This document shows, in pieces, positions 1 to 9,744 of a stretch of 40,200 nt of DNA (the stretch's first letter is position 1; each line of letters starts with the position of its first letter). The notes beneath the pieces are model-generated. The model had not been told where the DNA came from. It saw only the letters and a list, made by a program, of their open reading frames with translations, and ran no database searches. Made by a program: the position numbers and the translations under genes. This DNA is from Strigamia acuminata (lineage: Eukaryota > Arthropoda > Chilopoda > Geophilomorpha > Linotaeniidae): the NCBI GenBank assembly GCA_949358305.1, contig OX442314.1, positions 1,459,887-1,500,086 of the forward strand. Direction: 5' to 3'.

Positions 1-63
1 CGTTGCGGGCCGTTGACGGGCCGTTGACGGGCCGTTAACGGGCCGTTAACGGGCCGTTACGGC

Positions 64-153
64 GTGAATCGAAAAAATCAACAACCGACAACACGTACAT
101 GAAAACGCGTACAACATTCATAGACATTAATCTCGAATCCTGTTTTTGGTTTT
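64..153 (+). repeat. AT-richer satellite cassette, copy 1 (form a)
   Basis: First copy of the non-palindromic cassette. It carries ACATGAAAACG and ends in TTTTTGGTTTTACGCC, the form also seen at 863 and 1695. Confidence 0.8.
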
Positions 154-388
154 ACGCCGTTAACGGCCCGCGTGAGGTCGTACGGGCCGTCGGCGAGCCG
201 AAGTCCGGGAACGAAGGCCGTGACGGGATCGTGACGGGACCGTCAGCGGCCCGTTAACGGCCCGTGCGGGCCGTTGCGGGATCGTGACGGGATCGTCGAC
301 GGCCCGTTAACGGCCCGTGCGGGCCGTTGCGGGCCGTTGACGGGCCGTTGACGGGCCGTTAACGGGCCGTTAACGGGCCGTTACGGCG

Positions 389-478
389 TAAATCGAAAAA
401 ATCAACAACCGACAACACGTACGTGAAAACGCGTACAACATTCATAGACATTAATCTCGAATCCTGTTTTCGGTTTTG
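389..478 (+). repeat. AT-richer satellite cassette, copy 2 (form b)
   Basis: It carries ACGTGAAAACG and ends in TTTTCGGTTTTGCCCC, the form also seen at 1220. It starts GTAAATCG rather than GTGAATCG. Confidence 0.8.
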
Positions 479-862
479 CCCCGTTAACGGGCCGTTAACG
501 GGCCGTTAACGGGCCGTTAACGGCCCGTGCGGGCCGTTGCGGGATCGTGACGGGACCGTCGACGGCCCGTTAACGGCCCGTGCGGGCCGTTGCGGGATCG
601 TGACGGGACCGTCAGCGGCCCGTTAACGGCCCGTGCGGGCCGTTGCGGGATCGTGACGGGATCGTCGACGGCCCGTTAACGGCCCGTGCGGGCCGTTGCG
701 GGATCGTGACGGGACCGTCAGCGGCCCGTTAACGGCCCGTGCGGGCCGTTGCGGGATCGTGACGGGATCGTCGACGGCCCGTTAACGGCCCGTGCGGGCC
801 GTTGCGGGCCGTTGACGGGCCGTTGACGGGCCGTTAACGGGCCGTTAACGGGCCGTTACGGC

Positions 863-952
863 GTGAATCGAAAAAATCAACAACCGACAACACGTACATG
901 AAAACGCGTACAACATTCATAGACATTAATCTCGAATCCTGTTTTTGGTTTT
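863..952 (+). repeat. AT-richer satellite cassette, copy 3 (form a)
   Basis: Same diagnostic bases as copy 1. It lies 832 bp before copy 5. Confidence 0.8.
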
Positions 953-1219
953 ACGCCGTTAACGGGCCGTTAACGGGCCGTTAACGGCCCGTTAACGGCC
1001 CGCGTGAGGTCGTACGGGCCGTCGGCGAGCCGAAGTCCGGGAACGAAGGCCGTGACGGGATCGTGACGGGACCGTCAGCGGCCCGTTAACGGCCCGTGCG
1101 GGCCGTTGCGGGATCGTGACGGGATCGTCGACGGCCCGTTAACGGCCCGTGCGGGCCGTTGCGGGCCGTTGACGGGCCGTTGACGGGCCGTTAACGGGCC
1201 GTTAACGGGCCGTTACGGC

Positions 1220-1309
1220 GTGAATCGAAAAAATCAACAACCGACAACACGTACGTGAAAACGCGTACAACATTCATAGACATTAATCTCGAATCCTGTT
1301 TTCGGTTTT
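1220..1309 (+). repeat. AT-richer satellite cassette, copy 4 (form b)
   Basis: Same diagnostic bases as copy 2, and 831 bp from it. Confidence 0.8.
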
Positions 1310-1694
1310 GCCCCGTTAACGGGCCGTTAACGGGCCGTTAACGGGCCGTTAACGGCCCGTGCGGGCCGTTGCGGGATCGTGACGGGACCGTCGACGGCCC
1401 GTTAACGGCCCGTGCGGGCCGTTGCGGGATCGTGACGGGACCGTCAGCGGCCCGTTAACGGCCCGTGCGGGCCGTTGCGGGATCGTGACGGGATCGTCGA
1501 CGGCCCGTTAACGGCCCGTGCGGGCCGTTGCGGGATCGTGACGGGACCGTCAGCGGCCCGTTAACGGCCCGTGCGGGCCGTTGCGGGATCGTGACGGGAT
1601 CGTCGACGGCCCGTTAACGGCCCGTGCGGGCCGTTGCGGGCCGTTGACGGGCCGTTGACGGGCCGTTAACGGGCCGTTAACGGGCCGTTACGGC

Positions 1695-1784
1695 GTGAAT
1701 CGAAAAAATCAACAACCGACAACACGTACATGAAAACGCGTACAACATTCATAGACATTAATCTCGAATCCTGTTTTTGGTTTT
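1695..1784 (+). repeat. AT-richer satellite cassette, copy 5 (form a)
   Basis: Same diagnostic bases as copies 1 and 3. Confidence 0.8.
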
Positions 1785-2051
1785 ACGCCGTTAACGGGCC
1801 GTTAACGGGCCGTTAACGGCCCGTTAACGGCCCGCGTGAGGTCGTACGGGCCGTCGGCGAGCCGAAGTCCGGGAACGAAGGCCGTGACGGGATCGTGACG
1901 GGACCGTCAGCGGCCCGTTAACGGCCCGTGCGGGCCGTTGCGGGATCGTGACGGGATCGTCGACGGCCCGTTAACGGCCCGTGCGGGCCGTTGCGGGCCG
2001 TTGACGGGCCGTTGACGGGCCGTTAACGGGCCGTTAACGGGCCGTTACGGC

Positions 2052-2141
2052 GTAAATCGAAAAAATCAACAACCGACAACACGTACGTGAAAACGCGTAC
2101 AACATTCATAGACATTAATCTCGAATCCTGTTTTTGGTTTT
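2052..2141 (+). repeat. AT-richer satellite cassette, copy 6 (hybrid)
   Basis: It has the form-b start (GTAAATCG, ACGTG) and the form-a end (TTTTTGGTTTTACGCC), so it looks like a recombinant of the two forms. Confidence 0.75.
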
Positions 2142-2790
2142 ACGCCGTTAACGGGCCGTTAACGGCCCGTTAACGGCCCGTTAACGGCCCGCACAGGCCG
2201 TGACGGGATCGTGACGGGACTGTCGGCGGCCCGTTAACGGCCCGCACGAGCCGTGACGGGATCGTGACGGGACCGTCGGCAGCCCGTTAACGGCCCGTAC
2301 GACTCCATGCGGGCCGTTGACGGGATCGTGACGGGACCGTCGGCAGCCCGTTAACGGCCCGCACGGGCCGTGACGGGATCGTGACGGGACCGTCGGCGGC
2401 CCGTTAACGGCCCGCACGAGCCGTGACGGGATCGTGACGGGACCGTCGGCAGCCCGTTAACGGCCCGCACGGGCCGTGACGGGATCGTGACGGGACCGTC
2501 GGCGGCCCGTTAACGGCCCGCACGAGCCGTGACGGGATCGTGACGGGACCGTCGGCGGCCCGTTAACGGCTTGTACGGGCCGTTACGGGATCGTGACGGG
2601 ACCGTCGGCGGCCCGTTAACGGCTCGCACGGGCCGTTAACGGGGTCGTTACGGGACCGTCGGCGGCCCGTGCGGCGGCCTCGCCAACCTCGTGCGGCCCG
2701 TTAACGGCCCGTACGGGCCGTTACGGGGCCGTTGCGGGATCGTCGGCGGCCCGTTAACGGCCCGCACGGGACAACGGGCGCCAACGAGCG

Positions 2791-3344
2791 CCGGTAGTCC
2801 CGGTAATTTGTTTCAAAATAAATATTTGTCACCGTCTCCCCTCCCTCCTCCTCCTCCCCCTCCTCTCCCTCTCGAGGCCAGACACGGCCGCTCCAAAATA
2901 CGAACCACGACGATGCCTCCGTACCGATAGACCGAGTGGGTCGCGCGACAGACAATGCGCGCAAACTACCGTCGGCGCACGGTGTGCACGGCGCAACACC
3001 ACGGAAGTAACTACCGGTGCGCCCCTCGTGCGTGCGAGGCAACCCCGAGCTCGCTTAAAGAAGCCACGCAACAACGACCGAGTTCGTTTATCTATTTATT
3101 TATTTTTTATTCGTCTAGCATTTTAAACGAATCGATGAAAACAAATGAAAACAAACAAACAAATTAATAAACAAATCGAATACATAAAAAAATAAAATAA
3201 AATAAAATAAAATAAAATAAAATAAAGATGAAATGAAATGAAATAAAATGAAATATTGGCCGTTTCGATCCTCGATGTCGCCTTTATCTGCCTATCCATC
3301 TATTCTGAAATGAGAGAAGAAAAGATGAGTATTCGAAGAGGCGC
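2791..3344. other. Spacer between satellite and gene A, no gene recognised
   Basis: This holds a pyrimidine-rich stretch (CTCCTCCTCCCC type, 2837-2875), a mixed-composition block and an (AAAAT)n run near 3189-3225. The last part lies just past the stop codon of gene A on the minus strand and is probably its 3' untranslated region. Short open frames here have no recognisable content. Confidence 0.5.
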
Positions 3345-4577
3345 TTAGTGGAGAATTCGCTCACTGTCCCGTTTCTTCGACTCGCGGGTAACCGCCGGTG
3401 CGTCGGAGGAGCCACCAGTGTTGGGTGGCGGCTAAAAAAAAAAAAAAAAAAAAAAAAACGAATGTTTGTCGAAATACGGGGAAAAAAAGGTGCGTACATG
3501 CACGGTGAACGTTTTCCACCGACTGACTCACTCACCATGCGCATCAGCATTCTAACTATAGCGCGGTGCGCGTCCAACGCCAAACGCGAGAACACGGGGC
3601 CTCCAGCCGGGAGCAACTCGACTCCATCGGCGACGTCTCGGTCGTCGCTCTCTTCCTCCTCTTCCTCTTCATCTTCTTCTTCTTCCTCTTCTTCTCCTTC
3701 TCCTCCCTCTCCTCCTTCTTCGCCCTCTCCCTCCTCCGCCACTGTCTTTGCCGGAGCCTCCAGCCCGCCCGACAAGGGAGCGGCGGACGACGTAGATGGG
3801 ACGGCGTCGCTCGACGACGAGGCGACGACGCGCGCTGGCGACGATTCTCCGTCTTGACGCGGCTGGAAAATGGAGGGGGAATAGGCGAATGAATAGACGA
3901 ATGAACGACGACAATCTTGACGGGATACCTTTTTGGTTGGCGCCGGATCGCCCGCTTCCCCGGGACGCTTTACCGTTCGCTGCGTCTCCGGCGACTGTGG
4001 CTGCGTCGGCGTCTCCGACGTCCCCGGTGACGGTGGTTGCGACGGTAGCTGCGACTGCGGCGGCTGCAGCTGCGTCAGCGCCTCGTTCTCGCTCCCACTC
4101 TCGCTCTCGTTTTCGATCGGCATCTGTAGAGAAGGAATAAATTAAATTAAATTGAATTAAATCGAAGCGCGAGCGCGGTAAAACCGAAAGAAGAAGGGGT
4201 GGAGGTGAGGAAAAGAGACCGAAGGACGAGCGAGAGGGGGGCGCTATAGTTTCACCGCACGACTCGTTGCACTATACGAATTGCCCCGAAACAAACGCCT
4301 ATTTATTTCTTTATTTTTTTTTATTTATTCATTCATTCGTTAATCTCGTCCACTCGTTAAGTTTTATCAAATTCGTTAAACTCGTTCGTCCATTCGTCAA
4401 ATTGGTCGTTTCGTCTAGCGACGAGAACAACGGCGACGCTAACGTTTACGCGAGTAACTCGGTGAGTTCGTGCATTCTGCGCACGCAAAACGCGAACGCG
4501 GCCAATTGACAAAATAACATTTTACAAGTAATGGTTTAATAATTTACCTCCGTGTGCGAAGCGCGTGTCGCGTCCAT
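3345..4577 (-). CDS. Gene A: small acidic, low-complexity protein (4 exons)
   Basis: Hand-built model: exons 4577-4548, 4123-3929, 3862-3536 and 3431-3345, all on the minus strand and all joined in phase 0, giving about 212 residues. The short first exon starts at an ATG preceded by CACA and ends at a GTAAAT donor. The second exon begins immediately after a CTCTACAG acceptor, so the ATG that opens it may be internal. The third ends at a GTGAGT donor, and the last follows a 24-base T run ending in TAG. The protein starts with Ser/Glu and Pro/Gln/Thr-rich sequence, has a short basic patch (TVKRPGEA, PTKK), then a long run of Glu with Asp and Ser (about residues 125-155), then a helical stretch (LALDAHRAIVRMLMRM). 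I recognise no family. The acidic tract and basic patch could suit a nuclear protein, but that is inference. The first intron (66 bp) is a multiple of three and stop-free, so its retention would also keep the frame. Confidence 0.6.
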
Positions 4578-4930
4578 TGTGTCTGTCTGTCTGATTTTGG
4601 CGAATGAACCGACGCGACGCCCGGTGATAACAATGGCGATAATGACACGCGACGTAGCATACTTCTAGCTAAACAACAATAATAATAATAATTCATTAAA
4701 AAAATAAAATGAAATAGAATAATTAAATAAACAAACAAAATAATAAATAGATAAATAAATAAATAAATAAATAAATAAGTCGAAAATAAATAAACTAGCG
4801 GCGGGACGGGCCGAGGTCAGAGATTTTGCTCCGTTCTCACGTCTGTCTATTCCGGGTAGAGGGAGGGAGCGAACGGGCGCGCGCCGGACATCGCTCGGAA
4901 TTAAAAAACGGGTAACGGGGGAAGACAGAC
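4578..4930. other. Spacer upstream of gene A, microsatellite-rich
   Basis: This contains an ATT/AAT-rich stretch (4676-4740), an (AAAT)n run near 4742-4778 and a mixed-sequence block. The (AAAT)n run followed by GTCGAAAATAAATAA resembles the tail and junction of the about 600-bp repeat family that starts at 4931, so a decayed earlier unit may end here. The part next to 4577 should hold the promoter of gene A; I see no clear core element. Confidence 0.4.
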
Positions 4931-5505
4931 AGTCGAAATTTGATTCCCCGGTCGTGGAATCGACTCCGCGACCCGTGCTTTAACGGTTAATTGGATTATC
5001 TTCGTCGTGACTTATCGGGATAAAAATTTTATAGAAAATCGGCCGTATCGTATTTTATTTTCATCTTCCGAGGGTCTCGCGTCGTCGTTGTGGACGGGAG
5101 TCTTCCCGAACACGTTCGACGGGCTTCGCGAATGCTTTCAGATCGGACGCGGAACTCGGGCCCGCCGCTCGGTCGAGCGGCGCCAGTACCCGCCGAGCGG
5201 CGCGGTATCCGATCAAATAACTCCCTTGCTTCGTCACGGTCTCGGACTGGCCTTCGGGCCGGTCAAAATAACAAATAAATGAATAAATCGAAAATAGAAC
5301 GCCCCCGTCCCGGCGAGACTAGGGGCGGGTGGCGTCGTTGAGCGGCGGCAGCGGCGGCGGTAGCCCCGACGACTCGCCCCGAAAATAAGCTCCCGCACCA
5401 GCATTCCTTCGTCCGTCTAAACCTCGCAGCGCGTGCGGTCGCGTGCATTCTACTCGTGTCCGGTGTGGCGATCGGTACAGAGTAAAAAAAAGATCACCCG
5501 AAAAA
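4931..5505 (+). repeat. TTCG-hairpin repeat, unit 1
   Basis: Most diverged of the left group at its start (CCCCGGTCGTGGAATCGACTCC). Two hairpins are visible: CGCCGCTC-GGTC-GAGCGGCG near 5161-5180 and GACTGGCC-TTCG-GGCCGGTC at 5245-5264. A short AAAT-type tail follows, then the start-side block with ACTCGCCCCGAAAATAAG and GTGCATTCTACTCGTGTCC. Confidence 0.85.
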
Positions 5506-5883
5506 GAAAGACGATTAAAGTTTTAATTCTCCGGTCGTGGAACCGACTTTGCGGTTCGTGCTTTAACCGTTAATTAGGTTATCTTCGTCGCGACTCGTCG
5601 TAATAAAAATTTCACAGAAAATCAGCCGTTTCGTATTTTATTTTCATCTTCCGGGGGTCTCGCGCCGTCGTTGTGGACGGGAGTCTTCCCGAACACGTTC
5701 GACGGGTTTTGCCGACACTTTCAGATCGAATGCGGAACTCGGGCCCGTCGCTCGGTCGAGCGGCGCCAGTACCCGCCGAGCGGCACGGTATCCGATACCC
5801 GTCTTTTTTAAACCTCCCTTGCTTCGTCGGTCTCAGACTGGCCTTCGGGTCGGTCAAAATAAATAAATAAATAAATAAATGAA

Positions 5884-5934
<51 letters not shown>

Positions 5935-6168
5935 GTAGGTCGGGAAATAGAACGCGTTCGTCCCGGCGAATAGTGGCAGCTGGGGTCGTCGAGTGAGTGG
6001 CGGCGGCAGCGGCAACCTCGATGACTCGCCCCGAAAATAAAGTCCCGCGTCGGCATCCCTTCGTGCGTCCTTCGTCCGTCTAATCCTCGCAGCGCGTGCG
6101 GTCGCGTGCATTCTACTCGTGTCCGATGTAGCGACCGGTACGAGGTAAAAAAAATATCACACGAAAAA
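5506..6168 (+). repeat. TTCG-hairpin repeat, unit 2
   Basis: It begins GAAAGACGATTAAA. The TTCG hairpin at 5836-5855 has GGTCGGTC on its 3' side, which keeps pairing through G-U. It is followed by the longest (AAAT)n tail of the family, about 5860-5935. Confidence 0.85.
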
Positions 6169-6766
6169 GAAAGACGATTAAAATTTTAATTCTCCGGTTG
6201 TGGAACCGACTTCGCGGTTCGTGCTTTAATCGTTAATTAGATTATCGTCGTCGCAATTTATCGGAATAAAATTTTTACGGAAAATTGACATTTCCGTATT
6301 TCATTTTCATCTTTCGGGGGTCTTGCGCCGTCATAATCGGAGCGAGTCTCGCTCGATGCGTTCGACGGACTTTGTGGGAGTTTCCAGATCGCCAGCGGAA
6401 CGAGGGGCCGTGGCTCGTCCGAGCGGCGCAGTACCCGTCGAGTGGCGCGGTACCCGAGTTCTTGCATCCAACGGTGGACACATCTTTGTCGAGAGCACCT
6501 CTCGGTCTCAGACCGGCCTTCGGGCCGGTCAAAAAAAATAAACAAATAAATAAATAAATAAATAAATAAACGAGTCGGCGAATAAAGGCGGTTGGGGTCG
6601 CTGGACGGTGGCGGTGGTGGTGGCAGCGGCAACCCCGACGACTCGTCGCAAAAGATAAGCTCCCGCGCCGGCATCCGTTTGCTCGTCTAAACCTCGCAGT
6701 GCGCGTGCGGTCGCGTGCATTCTACTCGTGTCCGATGTGGCGATCGGCATAGATCACCCGAAAAAG
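6169..6766 (+). repeat. TTCG-hairpin repeat, unit 3
   Basis: The TTCG hairpin at 6511-6530 reads GACCGGCC-TTCG-GGCCGGTC, which turns the usual U-G pair into C-G. The middle differs from units 1 and 2, with an ATCCAACGGTGGACACATC-type segment before the hairpin. Confidence 0.85.
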
Positions 6767-7420
6767 GAAAGACGATTAAAATTTTAATTCTCCGGTCGTG
6801 GCACCGACTTTGCGGCTCGTGCTTTAACCGTTAATTAGGTTATCTTCGTCGTAATTCGTTGGAATAAAATTTTTATAGAAAATCAGCCGTTATGCATTTT
6901 ATTTTCATCTTCCGGGGGTCTCGTGCCGTCGTAGTAGGCGTTAGTTTCAATCATCGCGTTCTACGGATTTTGAGGGGATCCTCAGATCGAGACCAAAGTG
7001 AGAGGGCCGTCGCCCCCGTCTCGTGCGCCGCTCGATCCCCGTTGGATGACAAGATGGCATTCGCCTCTCCCACCCGAGGATCGGTCGGTGGTGCGGTATT
7101 TATGCTTGTGCACCAAATGGGTGGTCGACAGGTCCCCAATCGGTCTCGGGCTCAGACTGGCCTTCGGGCCGGTCAAAATAACAAATAAATGAATAAATCG
7201 GAAATAGAACGCTCCCGTCCCGGCGAGACTAGGGGCGGGTGGCGTCGTTGAGCGGCGGCAGCGGCGGCGGTAGCCCCGACGACTCGCCCCGAAAAAAGGC
7301 TCCCGCACCGGCATTTCTTCGTCCGTCTAAACCTCGCAGCGCGCGTGCGGTCGCGTGCATTCTACTCGTGTCCGGTGTGGCGATCGGTACGGGGTAAAAA
7401 AAAAATATTACACGCAAAAG
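6767..7420 (+). repeat. TTCG-hairpin repeat, unit 4
   Basis: Conserved ends flank a different middle (about 6960-7140) that lacks the GCCGCTCGGTCGAGCGGC hairpin. The TTCG hairpin is at 7155-7174. Confidence 0.85.
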
Positions 7421-7975
7421 GAAAGACGATTAAAATTTTAGTTCTCCGGTCGTGGAACCGACTTTGCGGTTCGTGCTTTAACCGTTAATTAGGTTATCTT
7501 CGTCGCAACTCGTCGTAATAAAAATTTCACAGAAAATCAGCCGTTTCGTATTTTATTTTCATCTCACGGTGGTCTGGCGCCGTCATAGTCGACGGAAGTC
7601 TCTCCGAACACGTTCAACGGGCTTCACGAACGCTTTCAGATCGAATGCGGAACTCGGGCCCGCCGCTTGGTCGAGCGGCGCAGTACCCGCCGAGCGGCGT
7701 GGTAGCCGGGTTCTCGCGTATGGCGATAGGGGGTCCTTTCTAAACAAACACCTCTCTCGGTCTCAGACTGGCCTTCGGGTCGGTCAAAATAATAAATAAA
7801 TGAATCGGAAATAGAACGCACCCGTTCTCGCTCGGTCTACCGGCGAATGGGAGCAGTTGGGGCCGTTGAGCGGCGACGACAGCAGCCCTAACGACTCGTC
7901 CCGAAAATAAGTTTCCGCACCGACATCCGTTCGCTTATTTAAACCCCATGACGCGCGCGTGGTTGCCTGCATTTT
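7421..7975 (+). repeat. TTCG-hairpin repeat, unit 5
   Basis: The TTCG hairpin at 7766-7785 has the G-U-paired 3' side like unit 2. The last block after the tail drifts away from the family near 7950 (CCCCATGACGCGCGCG in place of CCTCGCAGCGCGTGCG). Confidence 0.8.
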
Positions 7976-8440
7976 TCGGCTTGTTTCGACACGTTTCGAC
8001 GTCGACGCGCGACCGTGAGCAAAGTCCTCAGCAACATATGGACATGAGTGTGTCTTTGCTCGCGATCTACGCGTTTGAGCGCGTTACGACGCGCGATAAT
8101 GCACGTGATGCGATGGGGGTGAGCGCGACACGGGCTTTTGGCGCGGGCGTCGGTAATGATGTCCGTCAACGTGGATGAATGTCCGCGAAGTGTTTGGTGT
8201 TTATGGCAACGCACCAGGACGCAATTAACAACCAACAAGAATTAAAAATATAACTGTTTAACAAAAAGAAACTCCTATAATGTTGAAACAATAAAGAAAA
8301 CGCAAAATTCAGATTCAAATTTAGATTTGAATTAGGTCAGATTAGGCCAGGTTGTAGATCCACAGACTCTCGAGACGACAACAAGAAAATAAAAAGGATG
8401 CGTTTATCGTTTGTAGGTAGAATCTCGCGCCGAGTTAAAT
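7976..8440. other. Single-copy or decayed spacer inside the repeat array
   Basis: This sequence does not align with the neighbouring units. It has a CpG-rich part with several short open frames of no recognisable content, then an AT-rich part around 8230-8330. It may be a decayed unit or unrelated insertion. I see no gene, tRNA or terminal repeats. Confidence 0.4.
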
Positions 8441-8739
8441 AAAAGTCTTTAAAAAATAGAAATCGATTTCCCGGTCGTAGAATTAATTTTGTGTCATGTG
8501 ATCCAGTCATTAATTAGATTTTCGTGGTAGATGTTGCGTGAAACAAGATCGTGAACGTCTCAATTGGTTTACGATTTAAATTTCATCTCGCAATACACGC
8601 TGCACCAACGTAGTCGACGCGAGTTTATATCACTGCACTCGATGGGTTTTGTGAGCATTTTTAGACCAATCGATCGTACAGCTTGTTTGCTAGTCTTCCT
8701 TTCGAGGTCAGTAGTTAACTCTTTGCACTCAATCTGTAC
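8441..8739 (+). repeat. TTCG-hairpin repeat, unit 6, left part (interrupted)
   Basis: A diverged copy: CCCGGTCGTAGAATTAATTT and TCATTAATTAGATTTTCGT match the start block of other units, and CACTCGATGGGTTTTG matches their middle. It breaks off at the gypsy insertion. Its missing right half resumes at 15012 with GAGTCGCGGTAGCCGGGTTC, which matches unit 5 near 7690-7715. Confidence 0.7.
8735..8739. repeat. Target-site duplication TGTAC, left copy
   Basis: TGTAC directly precedes the left LTR and is repeated at 15007-15011 directly after the right LTR. Five-bp duplications are usual for LTR retrotransposons. Confidence 0.9.
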
Positions 8740-9005
8740 TGTCGCATACCGACATTGTTGATTATACACATTATCAAATACCATTGTATCCGATTTCACA
8801 ATATTGAACAATTACTTGGTTGTCAGGCTCACAACCCTGACAACCAAATTGTTATTACCTTTTCCGAATATTAAATAAACAGTCTGACTCAAAATCTCTT
8901 TCAAGAAACATCTCACTAATGCCATGCCCAAAGACATGGCATTCTATTTCGGCCCCAAATCTTCAAGTATAAATCTATAAGTGGATCACACATACAGATC
9001 ACACA
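8740..9005 (+). repeat. Gypsy 5' LTR
   Basis: It begins TGTCGCATACC and ends GATCACACA (TG..CA borders) and has the same 266-bp length as the right LTR at an exact offset of 6001. It contains a perfect 12-bp inverted repeat (8816-8827 with 8836-8847), AATAAA at 8874-8879, a 9-bp inverted repeat (8918-8926 with 8935-8943) and TATAAAT at 8968-8974. The TATA-like word lies after the AATAAA, so which of these act as promoter and poly(A) signal is unresolved. Confidence 0.95.
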
Positions 9006-9006
9006 T

Positions 9007-9020
9007 TGGCGTCGTGATCG
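9007..9020 (+). other. Gypsy primer-binding site (probable)
   Basis: TGGCGTCGTGATCG starts one base after the LTR. The initial TGG fits the CCA end of a tRNA, as expected for minus-strand priming. The tRNA it would pair with ends CGACGCCA; I cannot name it from sequence alone. Confidence 0.6.
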
Positions 9021-9265
9021 TTTCGAATTTGTGTTTTGACAATTCATCTGGCCTGAAAGATAAGTGTTTTTGCGCCATATTATCGTGAAATAAATTCACT
9101 TATGCCTTTTATCAGTTTTGGAATGCGTATTCGACTGTAGTGTAAAGACTTTCATCAACATGGCAGTTGTGGATTCCGCACGATTCACCAAGAGCGCAGA
9201 AGCAAACCATTGACGGCGAACATTCGGGACGTCGTCTGCTAATTTTTCCAGTTTCGCGAACGTCA

Positions 9266-9430
9266 GTCGAACGTCGCTTCACCGCCTTTCAATGCGAACG
9301 TCGGTCGAACGTCGCTTCACCGCCTACCAACGCGAACGTTGGTCGAACGTCGTTTCATCGCCTTCCAACGCCAACGTCGATCGAGCATCGATTCGCCGCC
9401 TGTGAGTCCGACGCGAACGTCGGTTGAACA
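9266..9430 (+). repeat. 38-bp tandem repeat in the gypsy leader
   Basis: GTCGAACGTCG-like words recur at 9266, 9304 and 9342 and, more diverged, at about 9380 and 9420, each with a CTTCACCGCC-like partner. This gives about four units of 38 bp between the primer site and the gag start. Role unknown. Confidence 0.8.
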
Positions 9431-9744
9431 TTGTATCACTGCACGAAATTGGATCCACCGCCGCTTTGCTCGAATGCTCCGTCGAATCGGGACCACAGGC
9501 ATCTCAACGCCGGATGAACGTCGTTTTTTCTTGGTTATCTTCAGAATGCAGATAAGACTTTTGAATTTATTGTGTATTAATTTTCACTCGTGTCATTGAT
9601 GAGGTTGGACGATGCGCAGTTCCAAGGCTTAGTGCCCATTGCACCCACGTCTTCCAAATGAGTCTTCACCAGTGGTCAGCGGCGATTTTTTGCATCACAT
9701 CATCTTAAATCCTGGCGGACCCCACCGAGGATAACAAGGTGGTC

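Larger units (their letters stand above)
1..2790. repeat. GC-rich satellite array with higher-order structure
   Basis: The whole stretch is built from short words such as CCGTTAACGG (a palindrome around GTTAAC), CCCGTGCGGGCCGTTGCGGG and GGGATCGTGACGGGACCGTC. The basic unit recurs every 53 bp (for example at 541, 594 and 647, and again at 2205 and 2258). Six copies of a roughly 95-bp AT-richer cassette interrupt the units, with its GTGAATCG or GTAAATCG start at 64, 389, 863, 1220, 1695 and 2052. Cassettes 1, 3 and 5 share one set of variants and 2 and 4 another, giving a higher-order period of about 832 bp. From 2181 onward only the 53-bp unit remains and it becomes more variable. No convincing gene is present. 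The left end runs off the window. Confidence 0.9.

Noticed and set aside
1-2700. Regularly spaced repeats that could be taken for a CRISPR array, and open frames such as 2181-2417
   Set aside because: The spacers are themselves repeats, the genome is eukaryotic, and the open frames come only from the repeated words.
3348-3857. Plus-strand frame of 169 residues with Lys and Ser runs
   Set aside because: It is antisense to gene A and contains its poly(T) tract and acidic tract in reverse; it has no splice support.
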